From Deltaproteobacteria bacterium (GTDB lineage: Bacteria > Desulfobacterota > Dissulfuribacteria > Dissulfuribacterales > UBA3076): DNA of 17,065 nt. The DNA lies in NCBI GenBank assembly GCA_027004315.1, contig JALTHV010000375.1, forward strand, positions 1 to 17,065, read 5' to 3'. The notes under the pieces are model-generated. The model made no database searches. It was not told the DNA's origin and worked only from the letters and a program-made list of their open reading frames with translations. Numbering within the stretch: position 1 is the first letter of the stretch; every line of letters starts with the position of its first letter. A program made the position numbers and the translations under genes. Of the stretch, positions 7,380 to 13,935 are shown piece by piece.

Positions 7380-8477
7380 TCAGGTATAGGATGTAGCTGG
7401 GCAAAATTTCCTTGGGAGGACCTGTCTACATATCGACCCACCACCAAGCACCTGATCGTCTTGGTAAAAAACCGCAAACTGGCCAGGTGTTATAGCCCTT
7501 TGCTCTGAGAAAAAGCGTATATGGACCTTACCGGATCTCAGGAGTCTGAGCTGTGCCAGGCCTCCTGGATGGCGATGGCGTATCTGCACTTTACAGAATT
7601 CTACTTTATTCGGGGGAACAAGCCAGTTTATGTGGTCTACGAGGAGTTCTTTGGCCCAGATGTCTTGCTCTTTACCGATTACCAACCGGTTATTTCCCCT
7701 ATCCAGACCAATAACATAATAAGGCGTTTTATCAGGGATGCCTAGCCCCCTCCTTTGGCCTATGGTATAGGCATATAGTCCTATATGCCTACCAAGCACC
7801 CTTCCATCCCTGGTAACAATATCTCCAGGATGGTCTTCATAGATAGTGTTTTTTTTTAAAAAGGCCCTGTAGTCACCCCTGAGAAAACAGATTTCTTGAC
7901 TCTCCTGGTATGCCAGAGGGAAAAGTCCTAATTCAGTAACCCGTTGCCTTACCTCTTCCTTGGTGCATTCTCCAAGCGGGAATAATAGCCTGGAAATGGC
8001 CCTGGCTGGTATCTGATTCAGGAAATATGACTGATCTTTTTTCAGATCTTTTGCCTTGAAGAGACCTGTCTGACCGTCGTGTAACACCTCAGCCCTGGCA
8101 TAATGACCTGTAGCCAGATAGTCAAGGCCCAGGGAATCAGCCAGAGATAGGCCAGAGGCCACCTTGATCTTGTAGTTGCAGACCACACAGGGATTCGGAG
8201 TCAGGCCCATATTATAGGATTTTATGAAATATGAGATGACCGTATCCCTAAATTTTTTTGCCTCATTTAGACAGTGGAGCCTGATGCCCAGACGTTTCGC
8301 AGCCTTTTTCGCTACAAGAAGCCCTGTGTTTGAGGACCCTTCAGGAAAGACATCCAGGAAAAAGGCCTCGATGTGCCATCCGGCCTTGAGGAGTTCAAAT
8401 GCCGCTAGCGTGCTGTCTATCCCTCCACTCAAGGCCACCAGTGCGGTTTTTTCCCTGGGCCCTCTACCCCCATGCAT
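7380..8477 (-). CDS. mnmA: tRNA-specific 2-thiouridylase, three-cysteine type
   Basis: MnmA adenylates U34 of Glu, Gln and Lys tRNAs and inserts sulfur to give 2-thiouridine. The 365 residues contain the PP-loop SGGIDS (17-22), the NPCVVCN motif with Cys97 and Cys100, ATGHYAR (122-128), SQEICF with Cys197, and YTIGQRRGLG. Cys100 and Cys197 match the E. coli catalytic pair Cys102/Cys199. Cys97 replaces the Asp99 of E. coli, giving three cysteines that could hold a [4Fe-4S] cluster, as described for CxxC-type tRNA thiolases. The chosen ATG overlaps the ferredoxin stop as TGATG. An upstream in-frame ATG at 8531 would add 18 atypical residues inside the ferredoxin gene. Confidence 0.95.
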   Translation of the reverse strand: MHGGRGPREKTALVALSGGIDSTLAAFELLKAGWHIEAFFLDVFPEGSSNTGLLVAKKAAKRLGIRLHCLNEAKKFRDTVISYFIKSYNMGLTPNPCVVCNYKIKVASGLSLADSLGLDYLATGHYARAEVLHDGQTGLFKAKDLKKDQSYFLNQIPARAISRLLFPLGECTKEEVRQRVTELGLFPLAYQESQEICFLRGDYRAFLKKNTIYEDHPGDIVTRDGRVLGRHIGLYAYTIGQRRGLGIPDKTPYYVIGLDRGNNRLVIGKEQDIWAKELLVDHINWLVPPNKVEFCKVQIRHRHPGGLAQLRLLRSGKVHIRFFSEQRAITPGQFAVFYQDDQVLGGGSICRQVLPRKFCPATSYT

Positions 8478-8905
8478 CAGACCAGGACCTTGTCTGTGCT
8501 GAAACGAATCTCCATGGCCCTCACAGGGCAAATGGCCATACAGAGTTCACAGCCAGTACACCTCTTGGCATCAAAAATTACCTCCATGGTCTCCCGATTC
8601 ATGTGAAGTGCATTGGTAGGGCAGATCCCAGTACAGGCACCACACTGGATACAGACATCGTCATTCCGGCGGATTTCCTGCTCTACAGACTTGATCTTTA
8701 CTCCCTGGGCCCTCAAATAGCGGAGTCCCTCATTTACCTGCCTCTTGTAGCCTGACAGTTCGAGCACCATGAGGCCTTCCCGTCCAGGGAGTATCTTTGC
8801 CTTGAGTATGTTAAAGCAGAGATCGAGCCTGCGGATAAGGCTACAGATCAAGGGCTTATCTGTAATTTCTGCTGGAAAGCGAAGGACGAGCATCTTTGTG
8901 TACAT
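8477..8905 (-). CDS. NIL-domain 2[4Fe-4S] ferredoxin
   Basis: This 142-residue protein has an N-terminal NIL domain (about residues 4-75), the fold also found at the C-terminus of MetN transporters. It is followed by two [4Fe-4S] motifs, CIQCGACTGIC (Cys85, 88, 91, 95) and CTGCELCMAIC (Cys116, 119, 122, 126). NIL-ferredoxins of anaerobes are tied to sulfur assimilation, for example the methanogen homocysteine pathway where one partners a COG1900 protein. Here no COG1900 gene is visible. Instead the stop overlaps the mnmA ATG by one base, which suggests co-translation and a role in sulfur or electron delivery for tRNA thiolation. The ATG 8905 has GAGGAG about 9 bases upstream. Confidence 0.9.
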   Translation of the reverse strand: MYTKMLVLRFPAEITDKPLICSLIRRLDLCFNILKAKILPGREGLMVLELSGYKRQVNEGLRYLRAQGVKIKSVEQEIRRNDDVCIQCGACTGICPTNALHMNRETMEVIFDAKRCTGCELCMAICPVRAMEIRFSTDKVLV

Positions 8906-8930
8906 GTCATTTACTCCTCGGATTTATCGT

Positions 8931-8956
8931 AAAAACAAGCTCAAAGCTCGAGGCTT
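8931..8956 (-). terminator. Weak candidate terminator after cbiL
   Basis: On the minus strand AAGCCTCGAGCTTTGAGCTT can fold to about a 6-bp stem with one bulge, followed by G and TTTTT (8931-8935). It lies between the cbiL stop and the ferredoxin ribosome binding site. The stem is short, so termination may be partial. Confidence 0.3.
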
Positions 8957-8991
8957 AAAATAGAGAATATAGCTCCTTACTTAACAGCTTA

Positions 8992-9708
8992 CTATCCCTT
9001 TTTATTTTTCTTTATCAAGATAAGAGAAAGATAGGGCAGGAACCTGTCAGGGTATCTATTCAGGTCATGCACTATTTTCTCACCTGGAAGCCCGCACCGG
9101 GATATGAGAACAGATCTGGAGGTAAGATCCAGTCCATTCACTGTGTCCAATATCTCCCTGTAGTGGCGATATACCTTGAGTATCACCACATTGTCTGTAT
9201 GATCAATTACATCATTCAGTCTCTTGGGACCCAGGGCGCCAGAGACCACAGAAAGGGATTCCTCTCCCTCTGCCAGGACCTCTCGTGCAGCGGCTGCACC
9301 GGCCTGGTAAGATGTAATCCCTGGGATGATCTTGATAGGGATTTCAGGGTACCTCTCCTTCATGGTACACATAATATATCCAAAGGTGCTATAAGTAAGG
9401 GGATCTCCGAGGGTAATAAATGCCGCATCTCTTCCCTTCATCAATGCATAGTGTACCTTATAGACATTCTCTTCCCATGCACTATGGAGCTTCTTTCTGT
9501 CGTGGGTCATGGGAAAACCCAGACAGACAAGCGGTACTCCTTCTTTGAGGTGCGGCGATGCGATCTCCACTGCAAGTGAGTAGCTATTTTTTGTAGAGGC
9601 AGCCGCAAAGACGATATCTACTCGCCCCAGGACCTTCACTGCCTTCAGGGTAATAAGGTCCGGGTCTCCAGGGCCAATGCCTATTCCAAAGAGTGTAGGT
9701 CTTTTCAT
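8992..9708 (-). CDS. cbiL: (Cobalt-)precorrin-2 C20-methyltransferase
   Basis: CbiL/CobI methylates C20 of (cobalt-)precorrin-2 with SAM in corrin ring synthesis. The 238 residues show the corrin/porphyrin methylase signature GIGIGPGDPDLITLKAV near the N-terminus, ITLGDPLTYSTFGYI in the middle, and PGITSYQAGAAAA after it. These are the usual SAM-binding features of this subfamily. No other cobalamin synthesis gene is in the window, so the gene stands apart from any cbi cluster here. A cobalamin riboswitch and terminator precede it, so B12 should repress it. The ATG has no strong Shine-Dalgarno sequence. Sequence alone does not separate the cobalt-early from the cobalt-late form. Confidence 0.92.
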   Translation of the reverse strand: MKRPTLFGIGIGPGDPDLITLKAVKVLGRVDIVFAAASTKNSYSLAVEIASPHLKEGVPLVCLGFPMTHDRKKLHSAWEENVYKVHYALMKGRDAAFITLGDPLTYSTFGYIMCTMKERYPEIPIKIIPGITSYQAGAAAAREVLAEGEESLSVVSGALGPKRLNDVIDHTDNVVILKVYRHYREILDTVNGLDLTSRSVLISRCGLPGEKIVHDLNRYPDRFLPYLSLILIKKNKKG

Positions 9709-9734
9709 CTGTCTGGCTTTTCTTCTGATCTTAC

Positions 9735-9773
9735 AAAAAAATCCCCGGGCCTAAAATCTATAGACCCGGGGAT
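9735..9773 (-). terminator. Intrinsic terminator in the cbiL leader (riboswitch expression platform)
   Basis: On the minus strand ATCCCCGGG (9773-9765) pairs perfectly with CCCGGGGAT (9749-9741), and six T follow (9740-9735). It lies between the B12 aptamer and the cbiL ATG, 27 bases before the start codon. This is the expected place for riboswitch-controlled transcription attenuation. A further hairpin with GATCTC/GAGATC arms lies between aptamer and terminator and could be part of the switch. Confidence 0.85.
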
Positions 9774-9837
9774 GCCATTTTTCACCTCGGTATGCCTTGT
9801 CTGGATCTCAATCCACGGAGATCAGGACAATATATCT

Positions 9838-9998
9838 CATAGGCAGGTCTTCTGGCTTACAGATCATCCTACTTGCCACGCCTTCCCGTCAGGCAACTGC
9901 CTGATAGTGGCATCTTGCGGCGTTCGTATCTGATTACAGCGGCGGGTCCGCGACGGACTTTCACCGTCTTCCCTCTATGTCCTTGCGGACTACCCATG
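9838..9998 (-). ncRNA. Cobalamin riboswitch aptamer
   Basis: Read on the minus strand, this leader has the B12 riboswitch landmarks in order. The P1 5' strand CATGGGTAG (9998-9990) comes first, followed by a small GTCCGCAAGGAC hairpin. The core GGTGAAAGTCCG then leads to CGGACCCGCCGCTGTAAT. The B12 box AGCCAGAAGACCTGCC leads into the P1 3' strand CTGCCTATG (9846-9838). The two P1 strands pair over 9 bases with G-U pairs allowed. Binding of a cobalamin should favour the terminator at 9735-9773 and switch cbiL off. Confidence 0.93.
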
Positions 9999-10009
9999 AT
10001 AAAATCCAG

Positions 10010-10037
10010 ATTTTAATAAATCTCTATCTCATGTCAA
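10010..10037 (-). promoter_or_regulatory. Promoter of the riboswitch-cbiL transcript
   Basis: On the minus strand a perfect -35 TTGACA (10037-10032) is followed after 16 bases by TAAAAT (10015-10010). Transcription would begin near 10003, only a few bases before the aptamer. The spacing to the riboswitch makes this one of the best-supported promoters in the window. Confidence 0.7.
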
Positions 10038-10057
10038 GCAGAAAAAATAGCCATCAA

Positions 10058-10223
10058 GTAACCGTTCACACTCCTATGCAACCGTCCACGTCTCCGGCCA
10101 GCGGTAGCATTCTGGAGGGCTTCAGGAGCAGCTTGATGCACAAGATCAGGGCACTCTGCCTATTAATCCGCACTGAAGCCCTCCAAAATACTACTGCTGG
10201 CCGGGGGGAATGTGAATAGCTAC
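10058..10223. repeat. Stem-loop repeat, copy 2 (complete)
   Basis: This is the complete form of the hairpin repeat. An outer pair, GTAACCGTTCACA (10058-10070) with TGTGAATAGCTAC (10211-10223), brackets an inner stem of about 32 bp. The inner arms are 10094-10125 (CCGGCCAGCGGTAG...GGGCTTCAG) and 10173-10204 (CTGAAGCCC...GCTGGCCGG). The loop (10126-10172) is nearly identical in the three copies and contains a GGGCA/TGCC mini-hairpin. Arm bases differ from copy 3 as matched pairs. It lies about 20 bp upstream of the cbiL promoter and next to the element at 10256. Confidence 0.85.
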
Positions 10224-10255
10224 GCCATCGACCGAAGCTATTACAAAAACTTGAC

Positions 10256-10510
10256 GTAAGTTCTCAATAAGTCCTGGCAACTTCGATGTAACCGACCACA
10301 GGGTGCTTCTTTTTCCAACATGCTCTCGCCCCTTGTTTTCTGAGGTTTTTGCAGCATAGGACCCTCCCTGTTCTCCTCCGCTGCGCTCCGGAGCCAGGGT
10401 TTCCAATGCTGCAAAAACCAAGAAAACTACAGGGCTAACGCAAATCGTTTCCAAAAGAAGCACCCTGTGGTCGGTTACCAAAATGAAGCCTCCACTTATT
10501 GAGAAGTTAC
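10256..10510. mobile_element. 255-bp non-autonomous transposon-like element with 8-bp target duplication
   Basis: The ends are inverted repeats, GTAAGTTCTCAATAAGT (10256-10272) and ACTTATTGAGAAGTTAC (10494-10510), with one mismatch. The 8-bp sequence AACTTGAC flanks both sides exactly (10248-10255 and 10511-10518), the mark of transposition. A perfect 26-bp inverted repeat lies inside (10288-10313 with 10453-10478). Beyond it the arms continue as a diverged hairpin to a tip near 10373-10390. It encodes no protein of its own, so a transposase in trans would be needed. The IS family was not recognised. Confidence 0.8.
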
Positions 10511-10623
10511 AACTTGACTTCTTAATGGGTAACCATATAGTATGTCTGAGATTATAGCACATAGTAGAAGACTTGGCTCTCTGAGTTGTGTAACTTCTCA
10601 ATAAGTTCTGGCAATACAGTGTT

Positions 10624-10673
10624 CCCCCTCACCCAAACCCTCTCCCCTGGGGGAGAGGGCAGGGTGAGGGGGG
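10624..10673. repeat. GC-rich palindromic repeat (CCCTCACCC/GGGTGAGGG type)
   Basis: CCCCCTCACCC...CCCTCTCCCC is followed by its near-exact inverted copy GGGGAGAGGG...GGGTGAGGGGG. This gives a strong hairpin with a two-base centre and small internal mismatches. Palindromes of this composition are widespread short repeats in bacterial genomes. Here it sits where the sibling element at 10256 has GTAACCGACCACAGG, so it appears to have replaced or invaded that stretch. Confidence 0.8.
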
Positions 10674-10750
10674 TGCTTCTTTTGGAAACGATTTGCGTTA
10701 GCCCTGTAAGAGCCTGAAAGTCGGAATGATTTTTGGAGAATGCAGGACAA

Positions 10751-10900
10751 TGGTGGATGCGCTTCGCTTATCCACCCTACAGATTCGTTGTATTCGGAAT
10801 GCATGATTTTGGTATAAAAAAGATTAACCATGGATGAAAACACGGCTGCCAACATCCACCAGATATAGATGTAGGGTGGATAAGCGAAGCGCATCCACCA
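10751..10900. repeat. Pair of inverted 30-bp REP-like repeats
   Basis: Bases 10751-10780 and 10871-10900 are perfect 30-bp inverted copies, beginning TGGTGGATGCGCTTCGC and ending CCACCCTAC. Each copy is itself a hairpin (GGTGGAT/ATCCACC around GCG/CGC). About 90 bp lie between them. The pair has the layout of paired REP units inserted inside the 483-bp element. No target duplication was found for it. Confidence 0.75.
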
Positions 10901-11072
10901 ATACCGCTGGAGAGGCAAGAAAAGGCCTTACTTTTCAGTAAGAAAGCTAAATTCATTAGGCTTATAGTGTACGCTTTATCCGACTTTCAGGGTAAGAGCG
11001 AGAGCATATTGGGGAAAAAGCACCCTGTTATCGGTTACCAAAATGGATGCCTCCAACTTATTGAGAACTTAC

Positions 11073-11289
11073 TGAGTTATAATATAACTAACTGCAATCA
11101 TAGATAAATACATTGCTCAGAGAGTTGAGTAAAGAGTCTTATAGACATGCCGGGCCAAGGCGGCTTCTTTTTTTGGGGATCTCAATATCAACTTTTAGGC
11201 CTTTGCAGAGTCTCAACCGTTGGCAGAGACACCCTGTGAGATAAACAATCAATAATGAGAACTTGCCTCTGACTCTGGCATGCAGATAG
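11073..11289. other. AT-rich spacer without recognisable gene
   Basis: This stretch after the second element holds no open frame of note. It has a TATAAT-like run near 11079 and a weak GCCG...CGGC hairpin followed by TTCTTTTTTT around 11148-11175, which could be a poor terminator on the plus strand. No repeat from the families described here was found in it. Confidence 0.4.
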
Positions 11290-11634
11290 GTCCAGATAGC
11301 TGCAGAAATCTATGAGGTTCCTAAGCTCCACAACAAGACGTCCATTTTTCGTGACAGGGACGATGCAGTTGTCGTATCCACTACCTCAGAACAGGCTGTT
11401 TCTCGAATTTCTCAAGTTGTTGAAGAGATATTTTGCGCAAATATAGGGACAGGGCAGTATTTTGCCGTAGCCGAGGCCTATGCCAACTGGTATGACCTCA
11501 GCCTAGATGAGGTACTGATAAGATTACAAAGGGCCGGATTCAGGCCAGACACAGATCCAAAAATCCAAAATAGCCTTGGTAGTCAGGAAGACCAGAAAAG
11601 GAGGAAATCATGGCAAAAATTACAGAAGAAATGA
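11290..11634 (+). pseudogene. Open frame without a start codon, possible gene remnant
   Basis: An uninterrupted frame of 114 codons follows an in-frame TAG (11287-11289). It contains no ATG, GTG or TTG in its first part. It reads protein-like, with stretches such as DDAVVVSTTSEQAVSRI and AEAYANWYDLSLDEVLIRLQ. It runs past the ATG of the next gene and stops at TGA 11632. I do not recognise the family. It may be the 3' part of a gene whose front was lost when repeats entered upstream, or a chance open frame. Confidence 0.35.
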
Positions 11635-12023
11635 TGGATGTTATAAAAAAGACCAGGGGTTTTGCAATCGCCACTGCCACCAAAGATGGCATGCCCAATG
11701 TAGTCCCTATTCATTTTACAGACATTATCTCTGATGATGAAATTATGTTGGTAGACATTTTCATGAAAAAGACCATAGAAAATATCAAAAACAATCCCGT
11801 CGTGGCAATCTCAGTCTGGGATTGGGATGCAAAACCCACGAGGAAGGGATATCAGTTTAAGGGAGAGGCTCGAATTGAGACCTCCGGGGAACTTTACGAA
11901 AAAGGGATCAAGATGGTCCATGAAAAAAAACCCAAGCTTACTCCAAAGGCCGTAATCATTATTAAGGTAAAATCTATCTTTATTCTCACGCCTGGCCCTG
12001 ATGCAGGAAGGCAGGTAATTTAA
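11610..12023 (+). CDS. Pyridoxamine 5'-phosphate oxidase-family flavin-binding split-barrel protein
   Basis: This 137-residue protein resembles the PNPOx-like FMN-binding split-barrel family, whose members are small flavin reductases or oxidases, or FMN and heme binders. The N-terminal pattern ATATKDGMPNVVPIHF (about residues 21-36) is the first barrel strand pair with the usual G-x-P-N-V motif. DIFMKKTIENIKNNPVVAISVW then matches the flavin-contact strand and helix of the fold. GYQFKGEARIETSGELYEKG is also typical. AGGAGG stands about 5 bases before the ATG. It is one of only two plus-strand genes. The substrate cannot be told from sequence. Confidence 0.85.
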   Translation: MAKITEEMMDVIKKTRGFAIATATKDGMPNVVPIHFTDIISDDEIMLVDIFMKKTIENIKNNPVVAISVWDWDAKPTRKGYQFKGEARIETSGELYEKGIKMVHEKKPKLTPKAVIIIKVKSIFILTPGPDAGRQVI

Positions 12024-12081
12024 ACGGATGTATTCCCCTAAAAAGGGAGACGGATAAGGACTCACTTTTCCTCTCTCGTCC

Positions 12082-12216
12082 CCGGCCAGCAATAGCCTTT
12101 TTCAGGGTTTCAGGAGCAGCTTGATTGATGCACAAGATCAGGGCACTCTGCCCATTAATCCGCGCTGAAACCCTTCAAAAGGCTATTGCTGGCCGGGAGG
12201 GAATGTGAACGGCTAC
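12082..12216. repeat. Stem-loop repeat, copy 3, overlapping the end of the radical SAM gene
   Basis: The inner arms are CCGGCCAGCAATAGCC...GGGTTTCAG (12082-12113) and CTGAAACCC...GGCTATTGCTGGCCGG (12165-12196). A right outer arm TGTGAACGGCTAC follows at 12204-12216. The left outer arm is not recognisable. The loop carries a 4-base TTGA duplication but is otherwise as in copy 2. The right arm encodes the C-terminus of the radical SAM gene on the minus strand, including its TAA. Confidence 0.85.
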
Positions 12217-13843
12217 TGGCATATACCAATAGATGGTCCCGATAGGCCCCAAAACGAGGGGAGAGGCCAACAGACTCCAGGTACTTGATATTCTTTTTAA
12301 AGAGAGAGGCGACCTCTCTGGGCCCGAGTCCCCTGGAGACTCGGTAGTCAAAGACCCTGTTGTAGACCCTTGATCCTGCTGCCTCCCTGATTTCTGTAAT
12401 TGCAAATCTTCCAGGTTCCTTCTGGACAAGAGAGCCTCCTGTAAGGACAAATTTGCCCTTGGAAAGGGCGTGTATACAGGCCTTGTTCCTCTCAAGGAAA
12501 TTTATAGTCTCATAAAATTCTGCCTCTGTCTCAGTGGGAAAACCAAACATTATAAATATCAGGTTCATAAGGCCTGCATGGCTTGATTCCTGAAGGACCT
12601 TCTCTATCTCTTTAATCTTTGTCCCTTTCCTCATAATATCCAGAACCCGCTGGCTGGCTGACTCCACTCCCCACATAATTACACGTCCTCCGGACCTATG
12701 AATCAGCCTGAGTAGATCCGCATCAAATGACTTGGTAGGTTTGGCATAGGCCGAATAACAGATCCCCATGCCCTCATCAATCATGGCCCGTGCCAGCCTT
12801 CTGAAACGGCCTGGAGAGATCATCTCATCATAAAAGTTGAAAAGGCGTGCCCCATAGCGTCCCTTGAGCTGCCTTATCTGCCTCAGGCATTCTTCAATTC
12901 CAAGCCCCCGGTAACGCAGATAGGAATGATGGTGCGTACAAAATACACACTTTCCCCAAGGACAACCCCTTGAAGTCAAAAAAGGCAGAATTACTCCAGG
13001 ACTGATGTAGTCCTCGAGAGAAAAGTCACTGAAGTCTGGTTCAGGTATCTGCGCAAGGTCATTTATGACATGGGGTGGATTTGTTATGATCTCCTGACCT
13101 TTCACAAAAATTAGATTGGGCACCCCTGACAGGTCCTGATCATCACGTGCCATACACAGACCCAGCAAGGCCCCCTCACCCTCACCTGGAACCAGACAGT
13201 CGACATATTGTCCAAGATCAAACTGCTGCGTCGTATCCTTGGCACTGATAGACCATGGCTCTTTAAACAGCCTCTCCGGCTGAGACATCACGCCAATACT
13301 GGCCCCGCCCATAAATACCTTCGAATCCCCTTTCTTCTTAATCAGCAGGGCCATGAGGAGTGCAAATACCATCTGGCTACTGAAAAGGATCGAAAAACCC
13401 ACCAGATCCGGGCCATAGTCCAGCACCGGCCTGATGAGATCCTCAAAAAAGATCCCCACCCTATCGGGGACAGAGAGCCCAAGCAGATACCTCCTTGCCA
13501 TTTCAGACATAAAGGCATTGAAGCTATTTTCCAGGCTCAAAAAGACCGTGGCTGAATGGTGGTAGGACCTCAAGTCAAAATTTTCCCTTGGGCCTTGCCT
13601 CAGAAATATCAGTGCCTGGCTGACCCTCCGGGCTGTAGTCTCCTCATCCCAATTATAGAGACGGATCTTGAAGACCCCCCTAGCCAGACAATCCAGGACC
13701 TTTTCGTAATAAAGCAGATTCAGGTCAAAGGCCCTGGCCTCTATATCTGGCAAATTCTTCCTGAGATATCCCAATAGGACAGCAGGCCCTAGAGGAGGGC
13801 TGGTAGGTCTCATAAAAGGCGGGGAAACAATAGCCAATTTCAA
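12155..13843 (-). CDS. B12-binding-type radical SAM protein
   Basis: This 562-residue protein has the layout of B12-dependent radical SAM enzymes, often methyltransferases or complex-lipid and RiPP modifying enzymes. An N-terminal Rossmann-like cobalamin domain (PPLGPAVLLGYLRKNLP, then PDLVGFSILFSSQMV and VFMGGASIG) is followed by the radical SAM domain. Its cluster motif is CPWGKCVFC (Cys294, Cys299, Cys302), a CX4CX2C spacing rather than the standard CX3CX2C. No DXHXXG cobalamin ligand was seen. The start is TTG with AGAGG about 7 bases upstream. About the last 20 residues are encoded by a stem-loop repeat. The reaction is not identifiable. The riboswitch-controlled cbiL nearby is consistent with a B12-using cell. 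Confidence 0.88.
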   Translation of the reverse strand: MKLAIVSPPFMRPTSPPLGPAVLLGYLRKNLPDIEARAFDLNLLYYEKVLDCLARGVFKIRLYNWDEETTARRVSQALIFLRQGPRENFDLRSYHHSATVFLSLENSFNAFMSEMARRYLLGLSVPDRVGIFFEDLIRPVLDYGPDLVGFSILFSSQMVFALLMALLIKKKGDSKVFMGGASIGVMSQPERLFKEPWSISAKDTTQQFDLGQYVDCLVPGEGEGALLGLCMARDDQDLSGVPNLIFVKGQEIITNPPHVINDLAQIPEPDFSDFSLEDYISPGVILPFLTSRGCPWGKCVFCTHHHSYLRYRGLGIEECLRQIRQLKGRYGARLFNFYDEMISPGRFRRLARAMIDEGMGICYSAYAKPTKSFDADLLRLIHRSGGRVIMWGVESASQRVLDIMRKGTKIKEIEKVLQESSHAGLMNLIFIMFGFPTETEAEFYETINFLERNKACIHALSKGKFVLTGGSLVQKEPGRFAITEIREAAGSRVYNRVFDYRVSRGLGPREVASLFKKNIKYLESVGLSPRFGAYRDHLLVYASSRSHSLPASNSLLKGFSAD

Positions 13844-13863
13844 TATACTGCCTCTAACTATGC

Positions 13864-13890
13864 TTGATAAAATAGAATTTTATGTATATT
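13864..13890 (+). promoter_or_regulatory. Possible promoter for the methyltransferase gene
   Basis: TTGATA (13864-13869) and TATATT (13885-13890) stand 15 bases apart in the AT-rich 92-bp space between two divergent genes. The spacer is shorter than the usual 16-18 bases, so this is only a candidate. Confidence 0.3.
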
Positions 13891-13935
13891 TTAACTAGGT
13901 GATCTTATTATCCCTGAGTATAAAAAAGGAGATTT

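Larger units (their letters stand above)
10590..11072. mobile_element. 483-bp non-autonomous transposon-like element with nested repeats
   Basis: The ends GTAACTTCTCAATAAGTT (10590-10607) and AACTTATTGAGAACTTAC (11055-11072) match those of the 10256 element. The flanks TGAGTTGT (10582-10589) and TGAGTTAT (11073-11080) agree at 7 of 8 positions, which fits an 8-bp target duplication with one later change. Inner arms pair as CCTGAAAGTCGGA (10711-10723) with TCCGACTTTCAGG (10979-10991). A GC-rich palindrome (10624-10673) and an inverted repeat pair (10751-10780, 10871-10900) are inserted in it. No coding frame is credible. Confidence 0.75.

Noticed and set aside
7354..7381. Hairpin GATTTCTCAT/ATGAAAAATC after mnmA as a terminator
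   Set aside because: It has a stem of about 10 bp but no T run on the minus strand, so termination is not supported.
8478..8531. Longer mnmA start adding 18 residues
   Set aside because: It lies inside the ferredoxin gene, adds residues not typical of MnmA, and the TGATG overlap at 8475-8479 gives a better start.
10058..10223. Stem-loop repeat as an integron attC site
   Set aside because: The outer arms do not fit the RYYYAAC/GTTRRRY core sites, there is no integrase in view, and the copies are not arranged as a cassette array.
10191..10918. Two minus-strand open frames of about 100-136 codons
   Set aside because: They run through the transposon-like elements and palindromes, have no protein-like pattern, and are products of repeat sequence.
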